From Sphingomonas sp. PP-CE-3A-406 (GTDB lineage: Bacteria > Pseudomonadota > Alphaproteobacteria > Sphingomonadales > Sphingomonadaceae), in the NCBI RefSeq assembly GCF_003688625.1, contig NZ_RCWY01000001.1, positions 1,178,001 through 1,242,000 on the forward strand: a stretch of 64,000 nucleotides of DNA, in the 5' to 3' direction. The notes beneath the pieces are model-generated. The model ran no database searches. It was not told where the DNA came from and saw only the letters and a list, made by a program, of their open reading frames with translations. Shown piece by piece: positions 1-9,261 of the stretch (the stretch's first letter is position 1; each line of letters begins with the position of its first letter). The position numbers were made by a program, and so were the translations under genes.

Positions 1-35
1 ACGCCGCGCGTGGCGTTGCGGTCCTGCCCCGGGGC

Positions 36-1232
36 TCAGGCGGCCTTTGTGTATACGTCCGGGATATAGACGTCCGGGACGTAAACGGGAGGAATGCAAA
101 CGGCGGGTTGGCGGCGGTCGCTCTTCGCGCGGTACATCGCGCGGTCTGCGTCGGCGATGAGGTCGACGATCGGCGTCTGGGGCTCGCCTTCGACGATGCC
201 GAAGCTGACCCCGAGCGTGCCATGCGTCGCCATGCGCGGCGCCATGGTCTGCGCGAACCGTGTCGCGATGCCGGTGCCGATCGCGCGGGCCTGCGTTGTC
301 GGGACGTCGGGCAGCACGCAGACGAATTCGTCGCCGCCCCAACGGACGAGGTGGCCTTGTCGGCCGAGGGCCTCGTGGGCGATTTCCGCAAAGGTGCGGA
401 GCGCCGCGTCGCCGGCGGCGTGGCCGAACGTGTCGTTGAGCATCTTGAAGCGATCGAGATCGAGCATCATCACCGTCAGCGTGCGCGGCGCATGGCCGCC
501 AACGAACGTCCGCACGATGCGATCGAGGCCGGCGCGATTGAACGCGCCGGTGAGCCAGTCGCGCTCCATCTGATCGAGCAGCAGGTTCTGGCCGCGCTCG
601 GCCTGCAGGATCAGCAGCGAGAACGCGCGGAAGATGATGAAGGCGATCTGGCCGGCGGCGAGCCAAGCGCCGAGATCGTCGTGACGACCGGTCAGCTGCG
701 TGCCGATGCGGTCGCTATAGGCCAGCCAGGCGCGGCCGAGAAACATCGGTACGGTGACCGCGAACAGCGCGGCGACGATCCAGCCGGTCTGCAGCGAGTC
801 ACGCCGCGCGAAACGGACGGCGACGACGACCACGACGAGATCGAACCCGGCACGGATGACGCTGAGATAGGCGACGCGGAGGTGGAAATGCGCAGGGTCG
901 TGCGTGAACCACAAGGGCAGGCCCAGCACCGCGGCGATCGCCAGCAGCGACCTCAGGCGCGCGTCCGGGCGGTCGAATTTCACCGCCGCGCCGGCGATCA
1001 GCGCATAGCCCATCACCACCGCGGGGTTGCCGATGCTGGGCGCCCAGGGGAGACCGATCCGATCGTTCAGCACCGCCATCAGTGCGCCGCAACCGGCGAT
1101 CACGTGACCGGCGCCCCATAAGCCTGCCCATGACCCGAACCGGCCGGTCGCGAGGGGGATGAGATGGATGAACCCGGCGACCAGCATGCCAAGGCCTGCG
1201 ACGACGTAGAGAGTAGAGAGATCGAGCGCCAC
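36..1232 (-). CDS. Membrane-anchored GGDEF diguanylate cyclase
   Basis: This 398-residue protein should make cyclic di-GMP from two GTP at the inner membrane. The first ~215 residues hold about six hydrophobic segments and do not match a sensor domain I can name. The GGDEF domain follows, with DLDRFKMLND and an intact GGDEF at residues 299-303 after RW, so catalysis is likely. The usual inhibitory RxxD site five residues upstream reads RQGH, so product inhibition may be weak. The C-terminus ends in a short near-repeat (PVYVPDVYIPDVY) from a repeated stretch of DNA. There is no EAL domain. It is the first gene in the window and its downstream context is cut off. Family call is firm; the signal sensed is unknown. 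Confidence 0.9.
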   Translation of the reverse strand: MALDLSTLYVVAGLGMLVAGFIHLIPLATGRFGSWAGLWGAGHVIAGCGALMAVLNDRIGLPWAPSIGNPAVVMGYALIAGAAVKFDRPDARLRSLLAIAAVLGLPLWFTHDPAHFHLRVAYLSVIRAGFDLVVVVVAVRFARRDSLQTGWIVAALFAVTVPMFLGRAWLAYSDRIGTQLTGRHDDLGAWLAAGQIAFIIFRAFSLLILQAERGQNLLLDQMERDWLTGAFNRAGLDRIVRTFVGGHAPRTLTVMMLDLDRFKMLNDTFGHAAGDAALRTFAEIAHEALGRQGHLVRWGGDEFVCVLPDVPTTQARAIGTGIATRFAQTMAPRMATHGTLGVSFGIVEGEPQTPIVDLIADADRAMYRAKSDRRQPAVCIPPVYVPDVYIPDVYTKAA

Positions 1233-1413
1233 GGAGACCTGCTTGTTCGTTCGTTACGCGGGTTGATAGGTCGGCTTTGCTAAGGATTGGTTCCGGTTAG
1301 GGCGTGGGGACGGAAATTTGCTTTTTGTTGGGTTTTGGGTGCTTCGGCTTGAAGGGCCCCGCCACGCGGTGCACGCCACTCTGATCGAGCTCGGTAATTG
1401 CGTTCCCCTTGCC

Positions 1414-1521
1414 CCGTCATCCCGGCGAACGCCGGGACCCATGGTCGCGGGGCGGGTAATGATGGCGCGATATCGCCGGGTCCTCCGTAACCGTGGGTCC
1501 CGGCGTCCGCCGGGATGACGG
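1414..1521. repeat. Composite palindromic repeat, copy 1
   Basis: It opens with cgtcatcccggcgaacgccg and closes with the inverted form ending in gccgggatgacgg, with a spacer containing ggtaatgatgg and gcgatatcgc. The same unit recurs at 1657-1764 in the same orientation with a few changes. Each end is itself a hairpin, so the unit resembles a paired REP (BIME) element. Confidence 0.8.
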
Positions 1522-1656
1522 ATCGGGGTGTGGGTTTGAAGGGTTTGAGAAGGGTCTGGAGCGTGGGCTTGGGAGCACGTGGCGCTGTCATAGACCTCGC
1601 AAACCAGGATCTTCCTGCAGTCGCGGCTGCCATTTTATAGCTCGCTACCCCCTCCC

Positions 1657-1764
1657 CCGTCATCCCGGCGGACGCCGGGACCCATGGTCGCGGGGCAGGT
1701 AATGATGGAGCGATATCGCGGGGTCCGCCGTAACCGTGGGTCCAGGCCTTCGCCGGGATGACGG
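1657..1764. repeat. Composite palindromic repeat, copy 2
   Basis: Second copy of the unit at 1414-1521, about 135 bases further on in direct orientation. It differs at a few positions, for example aggccttcgccggg at its right end. Two intact copies in one gap suggest duplication or repeated insertion. Confidence 0.8.
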
Positions 1765-2047
1765 ATAGCGGGTGGTCGGACGGGTTTTCTGGAGGGCGTG
1801 CAATTGTATCGCTTCCCCACACCCCCGACTCCCGCTCGTTACCCCTACCCTTTCAACCCAGGTCGTTCGCCGTTCGCCGTTCGCCGTTCGCGCGGCAAAC
1901 GCAGAGAGGGCGCCGGTGGATTGCCACCGACGCCCTCTCGATCTTTCTTCACTCGCAGATGCGAAGCCTTGCTTGGCCGGACAGGGGCAAAGCCCCTGTC
2001 GTCGGACGGCGCTGGAGCGTCGCCGGCCGGGCAAGCCCTTTGGATCC

Positions 2048-2069
2048 ATATCTAGCAATTGCTAGATAT
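2048..2069. repeat. Perfect 22-bp palindrome at the lpdA stop
   Basis: The sequence atatctagca followed by its exact complement forms a perfect palindrome with no loop. The lpdA stop codon TAG lies inside it. It has no T-run, so it is not a classic terminator. It could be a binding site or a small cruciform. Confidence 0.6.
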
Positions 2070-3456
2070 GAATAGGCTTGCCCTGCACCGCCATCGCCGC
2101 TTCCTTGATCGCCTCGGCATGCGTGGGATGCGCATGGCAGGTGTAGGCGATGTCCTCGCTGGTCGCGCCGAATTCCATCGCGATGGCGGCTTCGGCGATC
2201 AGCGTTCCCGCCAGCGAAGAAACGATCCAGACGCCGAGGACGCGGTCGGTCTTGGCGTCAGCGATGATCTTCACGAAGCCGTCGGTGTCGCGGTTGGTCT
2301 TGGCGCGGCTGTTGGCGGCGAACGGGAACTTGCCGACCTTGATCTCGGTCTTGTCCTTCGCTGCCTCTTCCGTCAGGCCGACGCCGGCGATCTCGGGCAT
2401 CGTGTAGACGACGCTCGGGATGACGTCCTCGTTGACGATGCCGGTCTGGCCGGCGATGTTTTCCGCGACCGCGACGCCTTCGTCCTCGGCCTTGTGCGCG
2501 AGCATCAGGCCGGGGATGCAGTCGCCGATCGCCCAGACGCCATCGACCTTGGTGCGGAACGAGTGATCGGTTTCGATCTGGCCGCGCTTGTTGAGTTCGA
2601 GGCCGATGGCTTCGAGGTTGAGACCGTCGACGTTCGCTTTCCGCCCGATCGAAACGAGCACCGCGTCGGCGGTCAGCGTCTCGGATGCGCCACCCGCGGC
2701 AGGCTCGACGGTGACGGTTGCGACGCCGTCAGCGACGGTGACGCCGGTGACCTTGGTTGAGAGCTTCAGCTCCATGCCCTGCTTCTTGAAGAGCTTGGCG
2801 GTCTCGCGGCGGACTTCACCGTCGAAGCCTGGAAGGATCTGGTCGACGAACTCGACGACCGTGACCTTCGCACCGAGACGACGCCAGACGCTGCCGAGTT
2901 CGAGGCCGATCACGCCGCCGCCGATGACGACCATGTGCTCGGGCACCTTCGGCAATGCGAGCGCGCCGGTGCTGTCGACGACGGTCGTCTGGTCGACCTC
3001 GACGCCGGGGAGCGGCATCACCGACGAGCCGGTGGCGATCACGATGTTCTTCGCGGTGACCTTCTGGCCCGCCACGTCGACGGTGTGCGCGTCCTGGAAT
3101 GCGGCCTTGCCCTTGAGCCAGGTCACCTTGTTCTTCTTGAACAGGAATTCGACGCCGCCGGTCAGTTCCTTGACGGCCTTGGCCTTCTCGGCGTGCATCT
3201 GGTCGAGGTTCAGCGTGACGCCCTGGAAGTCGATGCCGAACTTCGTCATGTGGCCGCCCTTGGCCTCCTCGTAGATCTCGGACGCATGGAGCAGCGCCTT
3301 CGACGGGATGCAGCCGACGTTGAGGCAGGTGCCGCCGAGCGTCTCGCGCGATTCGGCGCAGGCGGTGCGCAGGCCGAGCTGCGCGGCACGGATCGCCGCG
3401 ACGTAACCGCCGGGGCCCGCACCGATCACGAGGACGTCATAGTCGTAGTCAGCCAT
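2062..3456 (-). CDS. lpdA: Dihydrolipoyl dehydrogenase (E3)
   Basis: E3 reoxidises the lipoyl groups of the 2-oxoglutarate dehydrogenase complex and passes electrons to NAD+. The 464 residues are full length. Visible are the FAD motif GAGPGGYVAA at the N-terminus, the redox disulfide GGTCLNVGC (Cys44 and Cys49), the NAD-binding IGGGVIGLELG, and the C-terminal HPTHAE with the catalytic His-Glu pair (His443, Glu448). The gene lies downstream of sucA and sucB on the same strand, which points to the 2-oxoglutarate complex rather than pyruvate dehydrogenase. Its start overlaps the end of the preceding DUF433 gene by 8 bases, so translation is probably coupled. Confidence 0.97.
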   Translation of the reverse strand: MADYDYDVLVIGAGPGGYVAAIRAAQLGLRTACAESRETLGGTCLNVGCIPSKALLHASEIYEEAKGGHMTKFGIDFQGVTLNLDQMHAEKAKAVKELTGGVEFLFKKNKVTWLKGKAAFQDAHTVDVAGQKVTAKNIVIATGSSVMPLPGVEVDQTTVVDSTGALALPKVPEHMVVIGGGVIGLELGSVWRRLGAKVTVVEFVDQILPGFDGEVRRETAKLFKKQGMELKLSTKVTGVTVADGVATVTVEPAAGGASETLTADAVLVSIGRKANVDGLNLEAIGLELNKRGQIETDHSFRTKVDGVWAIGDCIPGLMLAHKAEDEGVAVAENIAGQTGIVNEDVIPSVVYTMPEIAGVGLTEEAAKDKTEIKVGKFPFAANSRAKTNRDTDGFVKIIADAKTDRVLGVWIVSSLAGTLIAEAAIAMEFGATSEDIAYTCHAHPTHAEAIKEAAMAVQGKPIHI

Positions 3457-3709
3457 GCCTCAACTCACCTTTTAACTTATTGCGCTTCGCCGCAACGAGA
3501 TCGCGCGTGAACCCGAGTGCAGCTTGCAACTGTGCCCGAGTGATATGGGAATAATCCGCGAGATAGCTATCGATCGAACCACCATACTCGATGAACTCAA
3601 GGAGGTGATCGACGTACATTCGGGTGCCGGCGATGCGAACCTTGCCGAAGCAAACATCTGGGTCGGTCACGATGATCCCGTCCCATGGCGTTCGATCTGG
3701 TGCCGTCAT
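3449..3709 (-). CDS. DUF433 family small protein
   Basis: An 86-residue protein resembling DUF433, a helix-turn-helix family often annotated as antitoxin-like. Supporting features are the early VTDPDVCFGK stretch, AGTRMYVDHLLEFIEYGG, then SIDSYLADYSHITRAQLQAA. I chose the ATG at 3709 because a strong GGAGGT ribosome site lies five bases upstream; the longer frame from 3745 would begin inside a palindromic repeat. No toxin partner of the usual kind is adjacent. The gene sits inside the sucA-sucB-lpdA operon and overlaps lpdA. Whether it regulates the operon or is a passenger cannot be told. Confidence 0.8.
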   Translation of the reverse strand: MTAPDRTPWDGIIVTDPDVCFGKVRIAGTRMYVDHLLEFIEYGGSIDSYLADYSHITRAQLQAALGFTRDLVAAKRNKLKGELRHG

Positions 3710-3740
3710 CTCGACCTCCGATTGCCTCACGATACTTTCC

Positions 3741-3823
3741 GTCATCCTGGGCTCGACCCAGGATCCAGAGCAACGAGCGGTTCCGTCCGTTACTCTGGAT
3801 CCTGACTTTCGTCAGGATGACGG
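3741..3823. repeat. Palindromic repeat pair (gtcatcctg family)
   Basis: Two hairpins, gtcatcctgggctcgaccca and the closing actttcgtcaggatgacgg, face each other across ccagagcaacgag...gttactctgg. The same family occurs between mdh and zapE at 10765-10847. It separates sucB from the DUF433 gene. Confidence 0.8.
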
Positions 3824-3888
3824 TTTAAGTCATGCGATACCTTTGGTGTACCTTCTTTCCGTTCAGAACGTACCTTCGTTCATCGACC

Positions 3889-5139
3889 TCAGAGGTCGAT
3901 CAGGATGCGCGTGGGATCTTCGATCGCATTTTTCAGCGCCACCAGGAACGTCACGGCTTCGCGGCCGTCGATCAGGCGGTGGTCGTAGCTGAGTGCGAGG
4001 TACATCATCGGGCGGATGACGATCTGGCCGTTGACGACGACCGGGCGCTCCTCGATGCGGTGGAGGCCGAGCACGGCGGACTGCGGCGGGTTGATGATCG
4101 GGGTCGACATCAGCGAGCCGAACACGCCGCCGTTCGAGATCGTGAAGGTGCCGCCCTTCATCTCGTCCATCTTGAGCGCCCCTTCCTTGGCGCGCTTGCC
4201 GAAGTCGCCGATCGTCTTCTCGATCGTCGCGACGGACATCTGGTCGGCATCGCGGATCACCGGGACGACGAGGCCGCCCGGCGACGAGACCGCGACCGAG
4301 ATGTCGGCGTAATCGTGATAGACGATGTCGTCGCCGTCGATCGACGCGTTGACCGAGGGGATGTCGCGCAGCGCCATCGTCGCGGCCTTCACGAAGAAGC
4401 CCATGAAGCCGAGGCGGACGCCGTGCTTCTTCTCGAACAGGTCCTTGTACTTGGCGCGCGCCTCGATCACCGCGGTCATGTCGACGTCGTTGAACGTCGT
4501 CAGCATCGCGGCGGTGTTCTGCGCTTCCTTGAGGCGCTTGGCGATCGTCTGGCGGAGGCGCGTCATGCGCACGCGCTCTTCGCCGCGACCCGAAGCGGCG
4601 GCAGGCGCTGCGGCCGGAGCAGGCGCTGCGGCGGGCGCCGGTGCTGGCTTGCTCGATGCGGCGGCGGTCACGTCTTCCTTGGTGATGCGACCGTCGCGGC
4701 CGGTGCCCTTGACGGTGCCGGGGTCGACGCCGTGCTCGAGCACCGCGCGGCGGACCGACGGGGAGAGCGCGGCGGGCGAGTCGCTGGTGCCGGCACCGGG
4801 CTGGTCGCCGTAACCTGCGCCGGACTCATCCTTGGCGGGCGCGGACGGCGTTGCGGTCGCGGCTGGCTCGGGCGCCTTGGCCGGGGCAGCGGCGGCGCCG
4901 TCACCGGAGTCGATCGTGGCGAGCATCGCGCCGACCTGCACGGTGTCGCCGACGGCGACGGCGTGCTGGCCCATGACGCCGGCGACCGGCGACGGGACCT
5001 CGACCGAGACCTTGTCGGTCTCGAGGCTGGCGATCGGCTCGTCGACCGCGACGGGGTCGCCGGGCTGCTTCAGCCACTCGCCGAGGGTGGCTTCGGTGAT
5101 CGATTCACCCAGGACGGGGACGGTGACTTCGGTTGCCAT
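3889..5139 (-). CDS. sucB: 2-oxoglutarate dehydrogenase E2 (dihydrolipoyl succinyltransferase)
   Basis: E2 transfers the succinyl group from the lipoyl arm to CoA and forms the core of the 2-oxoglutarate dehydrogenase complex. The 416 residues contain one lipoyl domain with the lipoylated Lys43 in [10 protein letters not shown], an Ala/Pro-rich linker, a subunit-binding domain ([16 protein letters not shown]), a second Ala/Pro linker, and the catalytic domain ending in [14 protein letters not shown] with His387 and Asp391. A GGAGG ribosome site precedes the ATG. It follows sucA on the minus strand, separated by a repeat pair, and is followed by DUF433 and lpdA. Confidence 0.97.
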   Translation of the reverse strand: MATEVTVPVLGESITEATLGEWLKQPGDPVAVDEPIASLETDKVSVEVPSPVAGVMGQHAVAVGDTVQVGAMLATIDSGDGAAAAPAKAPEPAATATPSAPAKDESGAGYGDQPGAGTSDSPAALSPSVRRAVLEHGVDPGTVKGTGRDGRITKEDVTAAASSKPAPAPAAAPAPAAAPAAASGRGEERVRMTRLRQTIAKRLKEAQNTAAMLTTFNDVDMTAVIEARAKYKDLFEKKHGVRLGFMGFFVKAATMALRDIPSVNASIDGDDIVYHDYADISVAVSSPGGLVVPVIRDADQMSVATIEKTIGDFGKRAKEGALKMDEMKGGTFTISNGGVFGSLMSTPIINPPQSAVLGLHRIEERPVVVNGQIVIRPMMYLALSYDHRLIDGREAVTFLVALKNAIEDPTRILIDL

Positions 5140-5151
5140 TTTCTCGTTTCC

Positions 5152-5258
5152 TCCACCCCGGCGTAGGCCGGGGTCCAGTTACGAAACGCTGAGTGGCCGG
5201 CGTTTCGCTCAATTACATCTACCATCCCAATTGGGCCCCGGCCTACGCCGGGGTGGTA
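5152..5258. repeat. Inverted REP pair between sucA and sucB
   Basis: Two copies of the accaccccggc/gccggggtggt hairpin face each other around a spacer of about 47 bases. The variant here carries gtaggc in the loop instead of the common gaaggc. It belongs to the window-wide family described under 9262-9641. Confidence 0.85.
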
Positions 5259-5265
5259 GAAAAAC

Positions 5266-8202
5266 TTAGTTTGCGCGGGTGCGGCGGATTTCGTCGCGGA
5301 CGCTGTGGCCGAGCGCGTCGGCGACGAGCGCGCCCTGTTCGGCCTGGTGACGCTTCATCAGGCCGGTCGCGGGCGACGCCGAGGCGTTGCGCCCGGCGTA
5401 GCGCGCGCGCTTCACGCGGGAGTCGACCGTTGCCAGCGCCTCCTCGATCAGCGGCTCGACGAAGAACCAATAGCCGTTGTTCTTCGGCTCTTCCTGCGCC
5501 CAGACGATCTCTTCCAGGTTCGGCATCCGTGCGACGCGCTCGGCGATCGGGTTGCCGGGGAAGGGATAGAGCTGTTCGACGCGGACTATCTGCGTGTCGG
5601 TGTCGCCCGCCGCATCGCGTGCCTCGATCAGGTCGTACGCGACCTTGCCGGTGCACAGGACCAGACGCTTCGTATCGACGTCGGCGGCCGGATTGGTATC
5701 CGACAACAGGCGGCGGAAGTGGCTGTCGCCCTGGAAATCCTCGGCGTTCGAGACGGCCAGCTTGTGCCGCAGCAACGACTTGGGCGTCATCACGATCAGC
5801 GGCTTGCGGAAGTTGCGGTGCATCTGCCGGCGAAGCAGGTGGAAATAGTTCGCCGGGCTGGTGCAGTTCGCGACCTGGATGTTGTCGTCCGCGCACGACT
5901 GAAGGAAGCGCTCGGGACGTGCCGAGCTATGCTCTGGCCCCTGCCCTTCATAGCCGTGCGGCAGCAGCATCACGAGGCCGTTGGCGCGGAGCCACTTCGA
6001 CTCGCCGGACGTGATGAACTGATCGATCATGATCTGCGCGCCATTGACGAAATCACCGAACTGCGCCTCCCAGAGGACCAGCGTCTTCGGGTCGGCAAGC
6101 GCATAGCCATATTCGAAGCCGAGCACGCCGTACTCGGACAGCGGGCTGTCGAGCACCTCGAAATTGCCGTGCTCGATCTCCTGCAACGGCACGTACTTGT
6201 GCTCGTCGGTCTGGTCGACCCAGACGGCGTGGCGCTGCGAGAAGGTGCCGCGGCCCGAATCCTGGCCGGACAGGCGGACGCCGTACCCTTCCGAGAGCAG
6301 GCCACCGAATGCGAGTGCCTCGCCGGTCGCCCAGTCGAAGCCCTTGCCCGACTTGAACATCTCGCGCTTGGCGTCGATCACGCGCGCCAGCGTCTTGTGG
6401 ATCTTCACGCTGTCGGGGACGGTCGTGAGCGTGCGGCCGAGCGAATCGAACAGCTTCGTGCTGAGGCCGGTCTCGACATTGCGGCGTGCCGACGCACCAT
6501 CCGTGGGCGCGCTGAGGCCGGTCCAGCGACCGCCGAACCAGTCCGCCTTGTTCGGCTTGTACGACGATCCGGCTTCGAACTCACCCTCGAGACGGAGCGT
6601 GAACTGCTTCACGTTCTCGTCGATCCAGGGCTGGTCGATCACGCCTTCCTTGATCAGGCGGTTGCCATAGACCGTCGACACGCCGGGGTGCTTACGGATG
6701 ATGTCGTACATCAGCGGCTGCGTGAAGGACGGCTCGTCGCCCTCGTTGTGACCGAAGCGGCGATAGCACCACATGTCGATGACGATGTCGCGGTGGAACT
6801 TCTGGCGGAATTCCATCGCCATCTTGGTCGCGAAGGTGACCGCCTCGGGATCGTCGCCGTTGACGTGGAAGACCGGCGCCTGGACACCCTTGGCGACGTC
6901 CGACGGGTAGGGCGACGAGCGCGCGAACTGCGGCGAGGTCGTGAAGCCCACCTGGTTGTTGATGATGAAGTGGACGCAGCCGCCGGTGTTGTAGCCGCGG
7001 ATGCCGGAGAAGCCGAGGCACTCCCAGACGATCCCCTGCCCCGCGAACGCCGCGTCGCCGTGGATCAGCACGGGCAACGCCGCGGTGTGATCCTTGAGGT
7101 CGTTGGTGAGCGTCTGGATCGCACGCGTCTTGCCGAGCACGACGGGGTCGGCGGCTTCGAGATGCGACGGGTTGGCGACCAGGCTCATGTGAACCTTGTG
7201 GCCGTCGAACTCGCGATCGGTGCTGGTGCCGAGGTGGTACTTCACGTCGCCCGAGCCGCCGATGTCGTCGGGATTGGCCGAACCGCCGGCGAATTCGTGG
7301 AAGATCACGCGCAACGGCTTGGCCATCACGTTCGCCAGCACGTTGAGGCGACCGCGATGCGCCATGCCGATGACGAGCTCGCGCACGCCCATCTGGCCGC
7401 CGTACTTGATGACGGACTCAAGCGCGGGGATCATCGATTCGCCGCCGTCGAGCCCGAAGCGCTTCGTACCGACGTACTTCTTGCCGAGGAATTTCTCCCA
7501 CTGCTCGGCCTCGATCACCTTGGTGAGGATCGCCTTCTTGCCGTCGATGGAGAATTCGATCGCCTTGTCCTGGCCCTCCATGCGCTCCTGGAGGAAGCGG
7601 CGCTCCTCGACGTCGGAGATGTGCATGTATTCGAGGCCGACATTGCCGCAGTAATTCTTGCGCAACGTGTCGACGAGCTCGCGGATCGAGACCCATTCGA
7701 AGCCCATCGTGCCGCCGAGATAGACCTTCCGGTCGATGTCGCCGTCGGAGAAGCCGTGATATTCGGTCTTCAGATCCTCGGGCATCTCGCGCTTCGACAG
7801 GCCGAGCGGATCGAGGTTCGCGGCGAGATGGCCACGGACGCGGTAGGTGCGGACGAGCAGCTGCGCGCGGATCGCGTCGGCGGCGGCCTTGGCGATCTCT
7901 TCCTTCGAGACGGGCGCGGGTGCCGCGGCGGCGGGGGCCGGCTTGCCACCCTTGGCGGGCTTGGGCGCGGGCTCCATCTGGGTCGGATCGAGCGCTGCGG
8001 TCAGGTCGTCCGTGGTGGTGAGCGGCCAGCGGGCGCTCTCCCAGCTCGGGCCCTGCGCGGAGCCTTCGAGACCCTCGAAGAACGCGCGCCAACCGGATTC
8101 GACCGAGGCCGGGTCCGCGTTGAACTTGGCGTAGAGCGTCTCCACGAACGCCGGGCTGACGCCGGCTGCGATATCGCTGAAATCCTGGCCTTCGTAGCCC
8201 AT
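5266..8202 (-). CDS. sucA: 2-oxoglutarate dehydrogenase E1
   Basis: E1 is the thiamine-diphosphate enzyme that decarboxylates 2-oxoglutarate and succinylates the lipoyl arm of E2. From the chosen start it has 978 residues, normal for the family. It begins MGYEGQDFSDIAAGVSP, followed by the N-terminal helix with GWRAFFEGLE and the Ala/Pro-rich linker typical of alphaproteobacterial E1. Recognisable core stretches include GMAHRGRLNVLANV, FNVNGDDPEAV-like VFHVNGDDPEAV, RRFGHNEGDEPSFTQP and LPHGYEGQGPEHSSARPERF. I prefer ATG 8202 to the open frame from 8283 because a GAGGA site lies just upstream. A large open frame on the opposite strand is a codon-bias shadow. Confidence 0.97.
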   Translation of the reverse strand: MGYEGQDFSDIAAGVSPAFVETLYAKFNADPASVESGWRAFFEGLEGSAQGPSWESARWPLTTTDDLTAALDPTQMEPAPKPAKGGKPAPAAAAPAPVSKEEIAKAAADAIRAQLLVRTYRVRGHLAANLDPLGLSKREMPEDLKTEYHGFSDGDIDRKVYLGGTMGFEWVSIRELVDTLRKNYCGNVGLEYMHISDVEERRFLQERMEGQDKAIEFSIDGKKAILTKVIEAEQWEKFLGKKYVGTKRFGLDGGESMIPALESVIKYGGQMGVRELVIGMAHRGRLNVLANVMAKPLRVIFHEFAGGSANPDDIGGSGDVKYHLGTSTDREFDGHKVHMSLVANPSHLEAADPVVLGKTRAIQTLTNDLKDHTAALPVLIHGDAAFAGQGIVWECLGFSGIRGYNTGGCVHFIINNQVGFTTSPQFARSSPYPSDVAKGVQAPVFHVNGDDPEAVTFATKMAMEFRQKFHRDIVIDMWCYRRFGHNEGDEPSFTQPLMYDIIRKHPGVSTVYGNRLIKEGVIDQPWIDENVKQFTLRLEGEFEAGSSYKPNKADWFGGRWTGLSAPTDGASARRNVETGLSTKLFDSLGRTLTTVPDSVKIHKTLARVIDAKREMFKSGKGFDWATGEALAFGGLLSEGYGVRLSGQDSGRGTFSQRHAVWVDQTDEHKYVPLQEIEHGNFEVLDSPLSEYGVLGFEYGYALADPKTLVLWEAQFGDFVNGAQIMIDQFITSGESKWLRANGLVMLLPHGYEGQGPEHSSARPERFLQSCADDNIQVANCTSPANYFHLLRRQMHRNFRKPLIVMTPKSLLRHKLAVSNAEDFQGDSHFRRLLSDTNPAADVDTKRLVLCTGKVAYDLIEARDAAGDTDTQIVRVEQLYPFPGNPIAERVARMPNLEEIVWAQEEPKNNGYWFFVEPLIEEALATVDSRVKRARYAGRNASASPATGLMKRHQAEQGALVADALGHSVRDEIRRTRAN

Positions 8203-8217
8203 CGTTCTCGTCCTCAG

Positions 8218-8355
8218 TGTCCTTCTCCCCGCGGGGGAGAAGGAGGGGCCCACTCGCACTTGCGGGTGGGAGGGTGAGGGCACGGGCGGTCACGTGCCCT
8301 CACCCTTCCGCTGCCAAGAGGCAGCTCCTTCCCTCTCCCCGGGGGGAGAGGGGTA
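8218..8355. repeat. Hairpin repeats (ctccccgcgggggag type) between sucD and sucA
   Basis: Two hairpins, near 8221-8243 (cttctccccgcgggggagaa) and 8333-8355 (ctctccccggggggagaggg), bracket about 90 bases that include ccctcaccct runs. The arrangement matches the paired layout of the other repeat families. It could attenuate or process the transcript between sucD and sucA. Confidence 0.7.
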
Positions 8356-8361
8356 GTTCGT

Positions 8362-9246
8362 TCAACCCTTCAGCACGCTCAGCAGCGTCTCGCCGAGCAG
8401 GCTGGGGCTTTCCGAAACGCGGATCCCGGCAGCTTCCATCGCCGCGATCTTGCTCTCTGCGTCGCCCTTGCCGCCCGACACGATCGCGCCGGCATGGCCC
8501 ATGCGACGGCCCGGAGGCGCCGTACGACCGGCGATGAAGCCTGCCATCGGCTTCGACCGACCGCGCTTGGCTTCGTCGCGGAGGAACTGTGCCGCCTGCT
8601 CCTCGGCGTCGCCGCCGATTTCGCCGATCATGATGATCGACTGGGTTTCGTCGTCGGCGAGGAACAGCTCGAGCACGTCGATGAAGTTCGTACCGTTGAC
8701 CGGATCGCCACCGATGCCGACCGCGGTCGTCTGACCAAGGCCTGCGTTCGACGTCTGGAACACCGCCTCATAGGTCAGCGTGCCTGAACGGCTGACAACG
8801 CCGACCGAGCCCTTCTTGAAGATCGAGCCGGGCATGATGCCGATCTTGCACTCGCCGGGGGTCAGCACGCCGGGGCAGTTCGGGCCGATGAGGCGCGACT
8901 TGGAGCCCGACAGCGCGCGCTTGACCTTGACCATGTCGAGCACCGGAATGCCCTCGGTGATCGCGACGATCAGCTCGATCTCGGCGTCGATCGCTTCGAG
9001 GATCGAATCGGCGGCGAAGGGGGGCGGCACGTAGATGACCGACGCGGTCGCGCCGGTCATCGCCTTGGCTTCGGCGACGGTGTTGTAGACGGGGAGGTCG
9101 AGGTGGGTCGTACCGCCCTTGCCGGGCGTGACGCCGCCGACCATCTGCGTGCCGTATTCCAGCGCCGCCTTGGTGTGGAAGCTGCCGGTTTCGCCGGTCA
9201 TGCCTTGCGTGATGACCTTGGTGTTCTTGTCGACGAGGATGCTCAT
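8362..9246 (-). CDS. sucD: Succinyl-CoA synthetase alpha subunit
   Basis: The alpha subunit carries the phosphohistidine intermediate when succinyl-CoA is converted to succinate with ATP or GTP formation. The 294 residues begin [18 protein letters not shown]; CoA-binding residues lie in [18 protein letters not shown], and the active-site histidine is His251 in [11 protein letters not shown] chose ATG 9246 because the longer frame from 9288 would begin in the repeat upstream. The beta subunit gene sucC, usually immediately upstream, is absent; a GIY-YIG gene and then mdh occupy that side. Confidence 0.97.
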   Translation of the reverse strand: MSILVDKNTKVITQGMTGETGSFHTKAALEYGTQMVGGVTPGKGGTTHLDLPVYNTVAEAKAMTGATASVIYVPPPFAADSILEAIDAEIELIVAITEGIPVLDMVKVKRALSGSKSRLIGPNCPGVLTPGECKIGIMPGSIFKKGSVGVVSRSGTLTYEAVFQTSNAGLGQTTAVGIGGDPVNGTNFIDVLELFLADDETQSIIMIGEIGGDAEEQAAQFLRDEAKRGRSKPMAGFIAGRTAPPGRRMGHAGAIVSGGKGDAESKIAAMEAAGIRVSESPSLLGETLLSVLKG

Positions 9247-9261
9247 CTTGTCTCGTTCCTT

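Larger units (their letters stand above)
1233..2061. other. Gene-free interval with palindromic repeats
   Basis: About 830 bases without a convincing gene lie between the GGDEF gene and lpdA. Short open frames here translate repeat DNA in several frames and have no family features. The stretch holds two copies of a long composite palindrome (1414-1521 and 1657-1764), a tandem run of the 7-mer cgttcgc near 1862-1890, and a GC-rich hairpin-prone segment near 1975-2040. No promoter or RNA gene was recognised. Confidence 0.7.

Noticed and set aside
1254-2055. Several short proteins with PASAGMTG- or HPGEGLDP-like stretches
   Set aside because: They are translations of the palindromic repeats; the same peptides recur wherever the repeat occurs in that frame.
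5305-8277. Open frame of 990 codons on the plus strand
   Set aside because: It lies antisense to sucA in a high-GC genome, is rich in Arg/Val/Asp, and shows no family features; it is a codon-bias shadow.
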